In this document: positions 24,832 to 34,241 of the stretch, one piece after another | Numbering within the stretch: the first letter of the stretch is position 1 | Layout of the letters: each line of letters opens with the position of its first letter | Source of the DNA: CAIZGX01 sp964385405 | GTDB taxonomy: Bacteria > Bacteroidota > Bacteroidia > Flavobacteriales_D > Sanyastnellaceae | Assembly: GCA_964385405.1 (NCBI GenBank) | Contig: CAYLOT010000010.1 | Coordinates: forward strand, 1-64,000 | Direction of reading: 5' to 3' | Length of the DNA: 64,000 bases | Notes under the pieces: generated by a model | Told to the model about the DNA's origin: nothing | The model's input: only the letters and a program-made list of their open reading frames with translations | The model's database searches: none | Program-made: the position numbers and the translations under genes

Positions 24832-25536
24832 TTATTTTTTCTTGTTGAAAATCCATGCGAATTCAACCCCGACGTAATACGCTTGCGTTAACGGTGACTT
24901 CGGGAATTTCAAATACACTTCGTCATTGTTCAAGATTTTCGCCGCGTAACGAAAGCGTTGCGAGTAATAGCCGGTGAATGAAGCTCGGGGAGTAACAACC
25001 AGGTGCTTCCCGAAGACCAAAGCACGATAACCAATGCCTGCTTGGAAATAGGGAGCAATGCTCTGAATGTTTTGGCTTGAAGTAACGGCGCTGTCTGTGA
25101 ACTGAACTGCCATGCGACTGGCATTCACTCCGCCTTCAACGAAAAGAAAAATGCGCGTACCCAAGGGACCCGCGGCAACCGGACTAAACCAGGCCTTCGG
25201 TCCGGTAATGAATTGCAATCCAACTTGTATTTCTTGAAGGTTTAATCGTATGGTGTCTTCCGCAAATAATTTAGAAGTACGCGTTCTAAAGGTGGCGTGA
25301 GGCGCTAAGTACAGCGATCGCTTTTTGCTTAGCGGAAAATGATATCCGATGGAGGCTGCATAGCCTCGAACAGGATGGTCAAGAGAAATTAAATTGTAAT
25401 TGTGACGAGCATTGAACGAATCCACTGCCGATGAAATATCTGGAGTGTCCTGGTAAAATCCACCACCTTCGAACAACAACTGCGCATGCAATTGAATCGA
25501 AAGTAAAGCGCAAAGGATAAATACGATTTTCTTCAT
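24832..25536 (-). CDS. Outer-membrane beta-barrel protein, unknown function
   Basis: 234 residues: signal peptide MKKIVFILCALLSIQLHA followed by amphipathic beta-strands with aromatic ends (GYHFPLSK, YFQAGIGYRALVF) and a barrel-like C-terminus (YYVGVEFAWIFNKKK). It overlaps the truncated haemoglobin gene by 4 bases and closes a three-gene coupled operon. Confidence 0.7.
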   Translation of the reverse strand: MKKIVFILCALLSIQLHAQLLFEGGGFYQDTPDISSAVDSFNARHNYNLISLDHPVRGYAASIGYHFPLSKKRSLYLAPHATFRTRTSKLFAEDTIRLNLQEIQVGLQFITGPKAWFSPVAAGPLGTRIFLFVEGGVNASRMAVQFTDSAVTSSQNIQSIAPYFQAGIGYRALVFGKHLVVTPRASFTGYYSQRFRYAAKILNNDEVYLKFPKSPLTQAYYVGVEFAWIFNKKK

Positions 25537-25898
25537 GAATGATTATTCAGCGCGTCTAATTTAGAGCCAAATGTATAACCCAAGGTAGTTGCTCGAAATT
25601 TTGCAGCCGAAGCATTTTTCCCTTCAAACATTTCATCTATGGTCTCATGAAACAACCGAACCCATTCATTGAAATCCATTGAAGTGGCCTTCATGTTGGC
25701 ATGTTTGTCGAAGACATTGGTTGTATAACCGGGTTCATCGAGTAACACAAAAGACCAGAAGTGAACCATCTTCGGTTTGTGTAGTTCGAAATTCAAATGC
25801 TCAAAGAAGTGTGCAAGTTTTTCATTTTGAAGCACACGATCGTAAAACACGTCAACGAGTTGAGCGATATCTTCTTTGGTTTGAATGTCTTTTTTCAT
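25533..25898 (-). CDS. Group III truncated haemoglobin
   Basis: 121 residues. MKKDIQTKEDIAQLVDVFYD, FFEHLNFELHKPKMVHFW and SFVLLDEPGYTTNVFDKHAN are characteristic of group III (P-type) truncated haemoglobins, with the proximal haem-binding His in WVRLFHETIDEMF. These proteins bind O2 or NO or handle reactive species in the cytoplasm. The longer frame begins at 25964, but MKKDIQ at 25898 is the natural start and overlaps the stop of the upstream gene by one base (TAATG). It sits between two envelope protein genes. Confidence 0.85.
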   Translation of the reverse strand: MKKDIQTKEDIAQLVDVFYDRVLQNEKLAHFFEHLNFELHKPKMVHFWSFVLLDEPGYTTNVFDKHANMKATSMDFNEWVRLFHETIDEMFEGKNASAAKFRATTLGYTFGSKLDALNNHS

Positions 25899-26449
25899 TA
25901 TTTCGAACTCAACTTCTGCGTATAGCATATCACCGCCCCATAATACGGTTCGCGAAAATTCCAATTGCCTGTTAGCATCAATGAAAGTCCGCCTTTGCTA
26001 GAGAGATATCCCATTTCTATTTGAGCAGGAACACCAATGGTGGCGCCTGCTTTGTATACAAACTGATCCGTTACTTGCAAAGCGCTGTCGCCATATAGGC
26101 GAAGGGTAAGTCCCATTCCCGCACTGGCTGCCAAAAACATATTGTTTTTTCCCCAAACATTTCCCCACAAAACTCCAACTTCCAGTGATCGGTTTTTTCT
26201 GAAAAAAATACTGTCGTCTTTTCCTTCAATGAACTCTTGCGAGTAAGCCGCTCGAAGGGTAGTGGAAACAGTTTCCTCGTATGTTGTTTTTGAAGCGAAC
26301 AACTGATAAGATAAATTATCTGCACTGTTCACACCCATTCCAAAGCTGGTCCAGCGAGTATTCAGCATCGGATTGGTGGTGTATTGACCCAATGCCGGAA
26401 GAGTAAAACAAATTAAAAACAGAAGCGCTGCAAGTCGATTCATTTTCAT
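25898..26449 (-). CDS. Secreted or outer-membrane protein, unknown function
   Basis: 183 residues beginning MKMNRLAALLFLICFTLPALG, a signal peptide. The mature part shows beta-strands typical of a small barrel (LGVLWGNVWGKNNMFLAASA) and ends PYYGAVICYTQKLSSK. The frame extends to 26485 but those residues are not signal-peptide-like and the -7 box lies there. First gene of the operon with the haemoglobin and a second barrel protein. Confidence 0.65.
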   Translation of the reverse strand: MKMNRLAALLFLICFTLPALGQYTTNPMLNTRWTSFGMGVNSADNLSYQLFASKTTYEETVSTTLRAAYSQEFIEGKDDSIFFRKNRSLEVGVLWGNVWGKNNMFLAASAGMGLTLRLYGDSALQVTDQFVYKAGATIGVPAQIEMGYLSSKGGLSLMLTGNWNFREPYYGAVICYTQKLSSK

Positions 26450-26453
26450 ACTC

Positions 26454-26502
26454 GAAAGATAAGGCAAAAGTGTATGTCGGCACAACGGACTATTTATCTT
26501 CG
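26454..26502. promoter_or_regulatory. Divergent pair of -7 boxes
   Basis: On the minus strand TATCTTTC (plus 26454-26461) ends 4 bases before the ATG at 26449. On the plus strand TATCTTCG (26495-26502) ends 4 bases before the ATG at 26507. Both differ by one base from TAnnTTTG. Leaderless starts in both directions are predicted; no -33 boxes are evident. Confidence 0.4.
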
Positions 26503-26506
26503 CAGT

Positions 26507-28873
26507 ATGAAAAAATGGATTTATTTATTCTTAGGTGCTGCGTTGCTTTCTTCTTGCAGCTTGATGAACAAAAATAAAAAGGTGGCTGAATTGCCCGGAT
26601 TGGCTTCACCCATTCATCTTCCAACAACCTACACACGCATTCCCGTTTCGAATTATATTATACATCCGGAAGAGGTGGTGAGTATTTCAACAAGTCCTTA
26701 CGATAAAACAAATCTATCTTCTACAAGAGAAGTGGTTTTTCCCGCCGGAAACTACGAACCCGTTTTCAATCTGAATATTGAAACGAACACGAATGAATTT
26801 GATATTCCCGTTTTCGCTTCAGCAAAAAAATCATACATCTTCACGTACAAGCCAACGCCGCAGAAAAATGTAACTACTGTGTCTATTGCAGGTGGAATGA
26901 ATGGTTGGAACAAAAACGCAACACCCCTTAAATTGAATGATGACGGAACTTACAGCGTTGAACTTTTTTTAGAGCCAGGTTTGTATCCGTATCGCATTTG
27001 GGAAAATGGTACAGACGAATTGTTAGACGCAAATAACAAAAACAAAATGCCGAACGGTCTGGGTGGAGAAAACAGTTTCATTGAAATTCCTTCAGCTCCT
27101 AAACCAACCATGGAAGTCCTTTCGCAAAAAGGAAAGAAAATAATCATTCATTGTAGCAGCGAACCCAAGGGTGCGCAAATCTACTTTGAGAACCAGCGTG
27201 TGCCTGTTTCTATTGTTAATGTCCAAGAGCCTTATATGAGCGAGTGGCAATTGCATTTCAATATTTCTGCAAAGGCATGGAAAATGAAACGCTCGCACAT
27301 TCGTGCATATGCTCACGATGGAAATCAACTTTTCAACGATATTCTTATCCCAATGAATTTCGGAAGGCCAATCAAGAAATCCTTCCAACTGAAAAGAAAA
27401 GATACCCGTGCGACAGTCATGTACTTCGCTATGGTAGATCGTTTTAAAAATGGAAAGAAAGAAAACGATCGTCCAACAAACGACCCGCGGATTAAGCCTA
27501 TTGCAAATAATTTAGGTGGAGATTTAGTTGGAATTACACAAGCCATTGAAGACGGATACTTCAAGAAATTAGGAACGAATACCATCTGGATTTCACCTAT
27601 TACAAAGAATGCGGAAGGCGCATGGGGGTTGTGGGATAAAGGTGGGGATACGAGTATGTTCAGTGGATACCACGGTTATTGGCCAACGTCGCTTCGTACT
27701 ATCGATGACCGTTTTGGTACGGAGGAAGAATTTAAAAACTTGCTGAAAGTCGCGCATAAACACAAAATGAATGTGTATCTCGACTATGTGGCGCACCACG
27801 TGCACCAAGAGCATCCGCTTATCAAAGAACACAAAGATTGGGTAACGCCGCTGTATCTTCCAGATGGAAGCATGAACACCGAGCGTTGGGACGATCAACG
27901 CCTAACCACATGGTTCGATGTCTTCCTTCCAACATGGGATTTCGCGAAACCAGAAGTGGTGAATGCACTAACAGACACTGCCATGTATTGGGTGTTGAAT
28001 TACGATCTAGACGGATTCCGTCACGATGCAACGAAACACATTCGCACAGAATTCTGGACCACACTTACTTCCAAAGTGAAGGCAAGCGGAAAGAACGTAT
28101 TTCAAATTGGAGAAACCTATGGCAGTCCCGAGTTAATTCAATCGTACATTGGAAGTGAGCAAATGGATGCGCAGTTCGATTTCAATTTATACGACGCGGC
28201 AGTAGATGCTTTCGCCAAACAAGAAACGAGCTTCGCGAATTTGGGAAGAGTCATTCAAGAGAGCGCGAAATATTACGGTTCGCATCATCTGATGGGAAAC
28301 ATTACGGGCAATCAAGATCGCGCGCGTTTCATCTCCTATGCCGACGGAAGCGTGAAGTTTGAAGAGAACGCTAAGCAAGCGGGTTGGTCGCGCAAGATTG
28401 AGCACAAAGACAACATCGGATATGTTCGCTTGGAACAACTCACTGCATTCTTAATGTCGGTTCCTGGAATTCCTTGCATTTATTACGGAGATGAAATAGG
28501 AATGCCTGGAGGAAATGATCCTGACAACAGACGCATGATGCGCTTCGATGGATTGAACGAGCAGGAGTCGGCACTCCGCACTTCGACACAGAAATTGGTG
28601 AAGTTGAGAAGAAAGAATTTGCCTTTGATGTACGGAGAGACTTATGTGATGCAAGCCGATGAAAAGGCTTTGGTCATCGCAAGAAAATACCTCGATAAAA
28701 TTTCCATTGCGGTCTTTTCGAAGGGGGAAGGAGACGTGAACATTACACTTCCGGGATATTGGAAGGGGAAGGTGAGTACCGATGGATTGGAAGTTGTTTC
28801 AACCGATGCAGGTTCTAATTCTTATACGTTGAAAGTAGGTGGAAAAGGATACGGATTCTTCTTCGTGAAATGA
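26507..28873 (+). CDS. GH13 alpha-amylase-family lipoprotein
   Basis: 788 residues. A lipoprotein signal (FLGAALLSSC) is followed by N-terminal beta domains, including a CBM48/E-set-like module (TTVSIAGGMNGWNKNATPL), and a GH13 barrel from about residue 300. The catalytic nucleophile is in DGFRHDATKH, the general acid Glu in FQIGETYG, and region I is YLDYVAHHVH. The fourth region reads GNQD where NHD is usual, so the transition-state His is replaced by Gln. It probably degrades alpha-glucans at the cell surface or in the periplasm. The start is at MKKWIYLF; the frame is open from 26474. Overlaps prmC by 4 bases. Confidence 0.88.
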   Translation: MKKWIYLFLGAALLSSCSLMNKNKKVAELPGLASPIHLPTTYTRIPVSNYIIHPEEVVSISTSPYDKTNLSSTREVVFPAGNYEPVFNLNIETNTNEFDIPVFASAKKSYIFTYKPTPQKNVTTVSIAGGMNGWNKNATPLKLNDDGTYSVELFLEPGLYPYRIWENGTDELLDANNKNKMPNGLGGENSFIEIPSAPKPTMEVLSQKGKKIIIHCSSEPKGAQIYFENQRVPVSIVNVQEPYMSEWQLHFNISAKAWKMKRSHIRAYAHDGNQLFNDILIPMNFGRPIKKSFQLKRKDTRATVMYFAMVDRFKNGKKENDRPTNDPRIKPIANNLGGDLVGITQAIEDGYFKKLGTNTIWISPITKNAEGAWGLWDKGGDTSMFSGYHGYWPTSLRTIDDRFGTEEEFKNLLKVAHKHKMNVYLDYVAHHVHQEHPLIKEHKDWVTPLYLPDGSMNTERWDDQRLTTWFDVFLPTWDFAKPEVVNALTDTAMYWVLNYDLDGFRHDATKHIRTEFWTTLTSKVKASGKNVFQIGETYGSPELIQSYIGSEQMDAQFDFNLYDAAVDAFAKQETSFANLGRVIQESAKYYGSHHLMGNITGNQDRARFISYADGSVKFEENAKQAGWSRKIEHKDNIGYVRLEQLTAFLMSVPGIPCIYYGDEIGMPGGNDPDNRRMMRFDGLNEQESALRTSTQKLVKLRRKNLPLMYGETYVMQADEKALVIARKYLDKISIAVFSKGEGDVNITLPGYWKGKVSTDGLEVVSTDAGSNSYTLKVGGKGYGFFFVK

Positions 28874-29727
28874 ACCACATTCTTCCGAACAACAAAATAA
28901 GTACCCTGAAGGAATTTGCGCTTCAGCGAATAGGAGTGGTCTACGAGGCGAGAGAAGCTCGCAATGTCGTGAACGAATTGTTCAGACATTATTTGAATTT
29001 CTCCGCGGCAGACTTGGTTGTGAAAGCCAACGACACTGTAAGCGAATCGCAAATGCTCCTGATTTACAAGGCCGCGAAGCGCATTGCTCAGCACGAGCCC
29101 TTACAATATGTTTTAGGTTCCGCTTATTTCTTCGGAATGGATTTGCACGTGAATAAAAATGTACTAATTCCTCGTCCAGAAACCGAAGAGTTGGTTAGGT
29201 GGATTCTAGAAACTATAAAACCGAATAATCATTCGGTTATTGACATCGGAACCGGCTCAGGCGCAATAGCTCTCGCTTTGAAAAAAGCACAGCCAAATTG
29301 GAAAGTATGTGGACTAGATGTTTCGAAGGATGCTCTTCAGTTAGCCCAAAGAAATTCAAATGAATTGCAGTTGGAAGTAGAGTGGAAGGAAGTGGATATT
29401 CTTGTAGAAAATTTACCCGAGGGTAATTGGAACTGCATCGTTTCGAATCCTCCTTACATACCTGTTTTAGAAGGAAATGAAATGCGAACTTCCGTTGTAC
29501 AACACGAACCACATCTCGCACTTTTCGTTCCGGAAAACGACCCCTTACTTTTCTATCGGCGCATTCTTGAACTTGCGAATCATTGCGAAACAGTCAAACA
29601 GGTCTTCTTCGAAATACATGAGAATTACGCTTCCGAAACTTTAGCTCTTGGTGAACAATACAATTGGAAAGGAGAATTGAAAGAAGATCTTCAGGGGAAG
29701 CCTCGTATGCTCCTCTTTACGAAGTAA
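28870..29727 (+). CDS. prmC: Release factor glutamine methyltransferase
   Basis: 285 residues. PrmC methylates the GGQ glutamine of release factors RF1 and RF2 with SAM. Motif I is VIDIGTGSGAIALAL and the catalytic NPPY is in VSNPPYIPV, preceded by the family segment LQYVLGSAYFFGMDLHVN and VLIPRPETEELV. The ATG overlaps the amylase stop by 4 bases. Its TAA stop lies inside a remnant GTCATC-type repeat unit. Confidence 0.95.
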   Translation: MNHILPNNKISTLKEFALQRIGVVYEAREARNVVNELFRHYLNFSAADLVVKANDTVSESQMLLIYKAAKRIAQHEPLQYVLGSAYFFGMDLHVNKNVLIPRPETEELVRWILETIKPNNHSVIDIGTGSGAIALALKKAQPNWKVCGLDVSKDALQLAQRNSNELQLEVEWKEVDILVENLPEGNWNCIVSNPPYIPVLEGNEMRTSVVQHEPHLALFVPENDPLLFYRRILELANHCETVKQVFFEIHENYASETLALGEQYNWKGELKEDLQGKPRMLLFTK

Positions 29728-29738
29728 TCGGCTCCGCC
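29724..29738. repeat. Remnant GTCATC mini-hairpin unit
   Basis: GTAATC followed by the inverted repeat GGCTCCGCC and then GTTTAG looks like one unit of the mosaic array seen at 18285, with a degenerate linker. It spans the stop codon of prmC in a 13-base convergent spacer. Confidence 0.4.
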
Positions 29739-29740
29739 GT

Positions 29741-32344
29741 TTAGCCTTCCATCCCGCCTTCGTTCATTTTCATGTTCTTGCGCTTGAACAACTGCGAATC
29801 CATCTTTCCGAATTTCCATGAAATATTGAAACGGAACATTTGCCAGTCGCGTCGTTTAGAAGTTACTTGGTCGAAGAATGGAGAAGTACTGTGAACAACA
29901 TTCACACGGGTGCGAAGAATGTCTTGCGCACTAAACGAAAACACTAAACTTCTGTTGGGTAAAAATTCTTTTCGAATGGAAAGGTCTAAGCCATAGTTGG
30001 GTTCTATGAAACCTTGAACAGTATTGTTGCTGCCGCCCCAGCCGCCACCGCCCATACCCATTCCACCCATTCCACCTCCACCCCCGCGTTCGCTACTTCC
30101 AACCTCTAATGCCCTTTTGCTGCTGTAATCGAACATGATTTGAAAAGATAGGTTCTTTTGAGCTTTGAATGTAATGTTACTTTTTATCCAGTATGAACTA
30201 ATGTTGTTCTTCAAATTCGGGTCAAGGTTTGTTCCGTCAATAGCGCTATTGTATACGTTAATATTGGTATTCATATCGATATTCTTCGAAAGTGCATTCC
30301 GAGAAACAAATTCCAAACCTAAGGCTTGACTGCTACTTGCGTTTTCGTATGAGGTAACTACAACTGAATCGCCGAGAAACGGACTGTATTCCATGAATTG
30401 CTGACGAACAGTTACGTTTGTTGTGTACCTGCCGTAGGCAGATACGATTACGGTATTCTTTTTATTTGGAATCCATTGCCAAGACACTTCACCCGATTGC
30501 GTGAATTCAGGGCGCAATCCGGGATTTCCACGTTGAATATTCAGCGAATCGCTGTAATCAGTGAATGGAGAAAGTGTCATAAAACTAGGTCGGTTAATCT
30601 TTCTGTTCAGTGCGAATTGAACGTCTTGTTTCTCCGTGATAACACGTGTAATAAATAACGAAGGGAACAATGCAATGGGGTATTTGTATGCGAAATTGCT
30701 GTTGGTGTTTAACAGTTCACCTCTGTAATCGCTGCTCTCTGCGCGCAAGCCTCCTTTAATTTTCCAAACAGGTAAATCAAGTGCCGCTGTACCATAGGCC
30801 GCATAAACCTGATCGAGATAGTGGTAATTTACACCTAGTGACGTGATGTCTTCCCACACACCGTTTTGTAATTGTTGGTTGCGGTATTCCGTTGTGAAAT
30901 CTCTGACGGAAACTCGCGTGCCGGCTTCGATACGAAAACGATCGGTAAGTTTAGATTCAAAGTCAATTTGTGAAGTGATCAAGAACTGTGAAACATCGCC
31001 ATGCTGATTTAGAAATGTTTCATTCGCATCATTATATTTATTAATGTATTCACCATCAAAGACACTTTTAATGCGATTGAAATTAATGTCGGCATTTAAT
31101 TCGGTTCCCTCTCTCGTGAAGAGATGCTTGTACAGGATACTGCCGCCAATGTTTTGAAATGCTCGCTTGGTATTACTCTCGCGATAGTACGAACTTTGTC
31201 CGCCATTCAATGTGTCTGAAGTAACATTTAATGTATCGAATGGGGCGAATGAACCTTTGGTGATATTGCTAGAGAAGGTGACTGTATTTCGGTTGTCTAA
31301 TAGCCAATCAAAACCGCCTCTTCCTGTTAGCATAAAGCCGTCATTTATGTTATATTGGTTTTGAAACATTGAGAAAGTGGGAGAGAAGTTCACTCGGTCG
31401 GTTGTACCAACACTGATGTTTCTGCGTTGATTGTAATTTCCGTTTGCGAAGAAATTGATTTTTCCTTGACGGATATTGAAATCCACCCCTGAATTGACTC
31501 TGCCTCTTCGGTCCACACCAGCGCGAACGCTTCCGTTGTATCCACCACTACGATTGTGCTTCATGACAATGTTAACAATACCACCTCCGCCACCGCTTGC
31601 GTCGTATTTCGCAGATGGATTGGTAATTAATTCAACGCGTTGAATAGCGTCTGCAGGAATCTGATCAATGGTTAAAGTGGTAGGTCTTCCATCCACAAAA
31701 ATTTGTGGAGCCGCGTTTCTAAGTTGAACGTTTCCATCCGTATCAACTTGGAGTGAAGGAATATTTCTCAAAACATCTTCCGCTGTTCCCCCTGAATTCA
31801 TGGGGTTTTTATCAACGTCATAAATACGTTTGTCGAATTCCAGTCGAGGTCCTCCTCCGTCAATGGTAACCGTGTTCAATTGACCTGTGAAGGTGAGTTT
31901 AAGGTTTCCGAGATCTTTTTCTATTAAACCCATTGGTGGTCCCGATGGTTTTAAGGTGAAAACAAAAAATGCTGCATCCACTTCAGCCAATGAAAAACGC
32001 AAGGTTAGTTTTTCATTAACAGGTAAATCTTCAATGGTAAATTCTCCGTTCGATTGCGAAAGGGCTCCTCCCATCACAAGTGGATTCTTTTCTTTTATGA
32101 CAAGGCTGTCTTCCTTATAAACCCGCAAAATAACGAACTCAAGGGGCTTATTTGTTCTTGCATCGAATAGCTTTCCGTAAACACGTCCCTTCGGTGCTGG
32201 CCTTCCGGGTTGCCCCGCACCACTCCCTGCAGGCCTTCCTCCGTTCTGTGGTTGAGCAAACATTGCAGACGCGAATAAGATCGCACACATTGCGAACATG
32301 ATAAACTTTACAGAAAAGGTATTCTTGATTGTTGGAAATATCAT
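29741..32344 (-). CDS. TonB-dependent receptor-like protein (outer membrane protein family)
   Basis: 867 residues. A signal peptide is followed by a proline/glycine-rich linker (GGRPAGSGAGQPGRPAPKG), a carboxypeptidase-regulatory-like domain, a plug-like domain (MNSGGTAEDVLRNIPSLQVD, VDGRPTTLTIDQIPADAIQR, ASGGGGGIVNIVMK) and a long barrel. It belongs to the OMP_b-brl_3 group rather than the classical siderophore receptors. Near the C-terminus a run of almost only Gly and Met (around residues 765-785) interrupts a barrel loop. Substrate unknown. Confidence 0.85.
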   Translation of the reverse strand: MIFPTIKNTFSVKFIMFAMCAILFASAMFAQPQNGGRPAGSGAGQPGRPAPKGRVYGKLFDARTNKPLEFVILRVYKEDSLVIKEKNPLVMGGALSQSNGEFTIEDLPVNEKLTLRFSLAEVDAAFFVFTLKPSGPPMGLIEKDLGNLKLTFTGQLNTVTIDGGGPRLEFDKRIYDVDKNPMNSGGTAEDVLRNIPSLQVDTDGNVQLRNAAPQIFVDGRPTTLTIDQIPADAIQRVELITNPSAKYDASGGGGGIVNIVMKHNRSGGYNGSVRAGVDRRGRVNSGVDFNIRQGKINFFANGNYNQRRNISVGTTDRVNFSPTFSMFQNQYNINDGFMLTGRGGFDWLLDNRNTVTFSSNITKGSFAPFDTLNVTSDTLNGGQSSYYRESNTKRAFQNIGGSILYKHLFTREGTELNADINFNRIKSVFDGEYINKYNDANETFLNQHGDVSQFLITSQIDFESKLTDRFRIEAGTRVSVRDFTTEYRNQQLQNGVWEDITSLGVNYHYLDQVYAAYGTAALDLPVWKIKGGLRAESSDYRGELLNTNSNFAYKYPIALFPSLFITRVITEKQDVQFALNRKINRPSFMTLSPFTDYSDSLNIQRGNPGLRPEFTQSGEVSWQWIPNKKNTVIVSAYGRYTTNVTVRQQFMEYSPFLGDSVVVTSYENASSSQALGLEFVSRNALSKNIDMNTNINVYNSAIDGTNLDPNLKNNISSYWIKSNITFKAQKNLSFQIMFDYSSKRALEVGSSERGGGGGMGGMGMGGGGWGGSNNTVQGFIEPNYGLDLSIRKEFLPNRSLVFSFSAQDILRTRVNVVHSTSPFFDQVTSKRRDWQMFRFNISWKFGKMDSQLFKRKNMKMNEGGMEG

Positions 32345-32429
32345 GTGGTTAGAACAGAAATAAGTGCTAAAAGTTTAATGCGGCAAAGTTAACCAATAGA
32401 AGGGGTGTATTCCGTAATTTCGCGCACAT

Positions 32430-33641
32430 ATGAAACCTATTCCTTTTTCTCCGCCTCGCATCGATGAAAAGACAATTGAAGCGGTCACGGCTGTTTTGCG
32501 ATCTGGATGGATAACTACGGGTCCTCAAACTCGTGCTTTCGAGAACGATATCCAACAGTATTGTAAATCAGGTCCAGTTTTGTGTCTGAACTCATGGACC
32601 AACGCGGTAGAAATGGTTTTGTATTGGTTCGGAATTGGCCCAGGCGATGAAGTGATAATTCCTGCATACACCTATGCTGCTACTGCAAATGTGGTTGTGC
32701 ATTTGGGTGCGAAGCCCTTAATGGTTGATTGTGCGCTGAATTCAGCGCATATGGATATTGCCAAAGTAGAGGCTGCTATTACCGAAAGAACCAAGGCAAT
32801 TATGCCTGTTGATGTGGGCGGATTGCCAGTTGATTACGATGCATACATGGAACTTGTGAAAAACTTCACGAAACGTTTCGAATGGAAACCGAAAAATCGC
32901 GCCCAAGAGAAAGTTGGGAGACCTTTGTTGATTTCAGATGCGGCACATTCTTTTGGATCGCTATACAAGGGAAACCGAGTGGGAAATCAGACGGATGTTG
33001 CTGGGTTCTCTTTTCATGCGGTGAAGAATCTAACCACTGCAGAGGGTGGAGCCATTGCATTGAATTTTCAGACCGATATTATTTCTGAAAAAATTCGTCA
33101 AGAGATTTATGTGAAGTCTCTTCATGGACAATCGAAAGATGCGATTTCAAAGATGCAACCGGGAAACTGGCGTTACGACATTGTTGAAGCAGGTTACAAG
33201 TGTAACATGACCGACATTCACGCTGCAATCGGTAGAGTAGAGTTGGAGCGATTTCAAGAAAGTTTGGACAGAAGGAAGGAGATTTGTGAGATTTATAATC
33301 GTATTCTTTCGACCAACAAGAATTGCATCCTACCCACTTTTAAAACCGAATGGTCCGATTCGAATTATCACTTGTACATGCTTCGTGTGAACAATTTCAC
33401 AGAGGACAAACGCGATGCGGTAATTCGCAAAGTGGCTGAAGAAGGAATTTCTTTGAATGTGCATTTTCAGCCATTACCGTTGTTCACCTTTTACAAGAGT
33501 GAAGGCTACGATATTCATGATTTTCCGAATGCATTTAATTTCTACAAGAACGAAATTTCGCTTCCTGTTTATTACGACTTGTCGAACGAAGATGCTGAGC
33601 GAGTAGCGAATGCGATTTTGAAAGCCATTCAAGAGGTGTAA
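32430..33641 (+). CDS. DegT/DnrJ/EryC1 PLP-dependent sugar aminotransferase
   Basis: 403 residues. It has the family order FSPPRIDEKTIEAVTAVLRS, GPQTRAFENDI, GDEVIIPAYTYAATANVV, the PLP-binding DAAHSFG and the Schiff-base Lys in SFHAVKNLTTAEGGA. Such enzymes add an amino group to a 4-keto (or 3-keto) nucleotide sugar. Its stop overlaps the start of a sugar-1-phosphate transferase by one base. The pair recalls PglE-PglC of the bacillosamine pathway, but I see no 4,6-dehydratase next to it. Confidence 0.88.
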   Translation: MKPIPFSPPRIDEKTIEAVTAVLRSGWITTGPQTRAFENDIQQYCKSGPVLCLNSWTNAVEMVLYWFGIGPGDEVIIPAYTYAATANVVVHLGAKPLMVDCALNSAHMDIAKVEAAITERTKAIMPVDVGGLPVDYDAYMELVKNFTKRFEWKPKNRAQEKVGRPLLISDAAHSFGSLYKGNRVGNQTDVAGFSFHAVKNLTTAEGGAIALNFQTDIISEKIRQEIYVKSLHGQSKDAISKMQPGNWRYDIVEAGYKCNMTDIHAAIGRVELERFQESLDRRKEICEIYNRILSTNKNCILPTFKTEWSDSNYHLYMLRVNNFTEDKRDAVIRKVAEEGISLNVHFQPLPLFTFYKSEGYDIHDFPNAFNFYKNEISLPVYYDLSNEDAERVANAILKAIQEV

Positions 33642-34225
33642 TGAAACGATTATTCGACATCATCTTCTCGCTAGCGCTAATACTTGTGCTGTTTCCAGTG
33701 GGTTTTGTCGTTTCAATTTGGATCGTTCTCGATGATTTTGGATCACCTTTTTTCATTCAACAGCGAGTGGGTAAAGGAGGAAAGAACTTCGGCTTGTTGA
33801 AGTTCCGTTCTATGCGCAAAAACGCAGAGTTAAAAGGACAGCTTACCGTTGGAATGAAAGACAATCGCATTACGCGTAGCGGCTATTTTATTCGGAAATA
33901 CAAGATTGACGAGCTGCCCCAATTGGTAAATGTGTTTCTGGGAGAAATGAGCGTGGTGGGTCCCCGTCCGGAAGTTCCGAAATACGTTTTATTGTACAAC
34001 GAAGAACAACAAAACATCCTCAGCATTAAGCCAGGCATTACAGACTTTGCAAGCATTGAATACGTTCGTGAAAACGAACTCCTCAGCGCCTCATCAGATC
34101 CCGAGAAAACGTACATCGAAGAAATTATGCCCGCCAAACTAGAACTCAACCTCAAGTACCTCCGTGAGCAAAGCTTCCTCACCGATATGAAGATCATTCT
34201 TCAAACCATCAAGGCAATTTTCTAG
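33641..34225 (+). CDS. Undecaprenyl-phosphate sugar-1-phosphate transferase (PglC/WcaJ-like)
   Basis: 194 residues. An N-terminal membrane segment (LALILVLFPVGFVVSIWIVL) precedes the catalytic domain with PFFIQQRVGKGGKNFGLLKF, RSMRKNA, ITRSGYFIRKYKIDELPQLV and the GEMSVVGPRPE signature. The short form, with only one membrane helix, matches the monotopic PglC class. It would start a lipid-linked glycan by moving a sugar phosphate onto undecaprenyl phosphate, probably using the product of the aminotransferase before it. Confidence 0.92.
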   Translation: MKRLFDIIFSLALILVLFPVGFVVSIWIVLDDFGSPFFIQQRVGKGGKNFGLLKFRSMRKNAELKGQLTVGMKDNRITRSGYFIRKYKIDELPQLVNVFLGEMSVVGPRPEVPKYVLLYNEEQQNILSIKPGITDFASIEYVRENELLSASSDPEKTYIEEIMPAKLELNLKYLREQSFLTDMKIILQTIKAIF

Positions 34226-34241
34226 TCCCTCTTCGCGCGGA

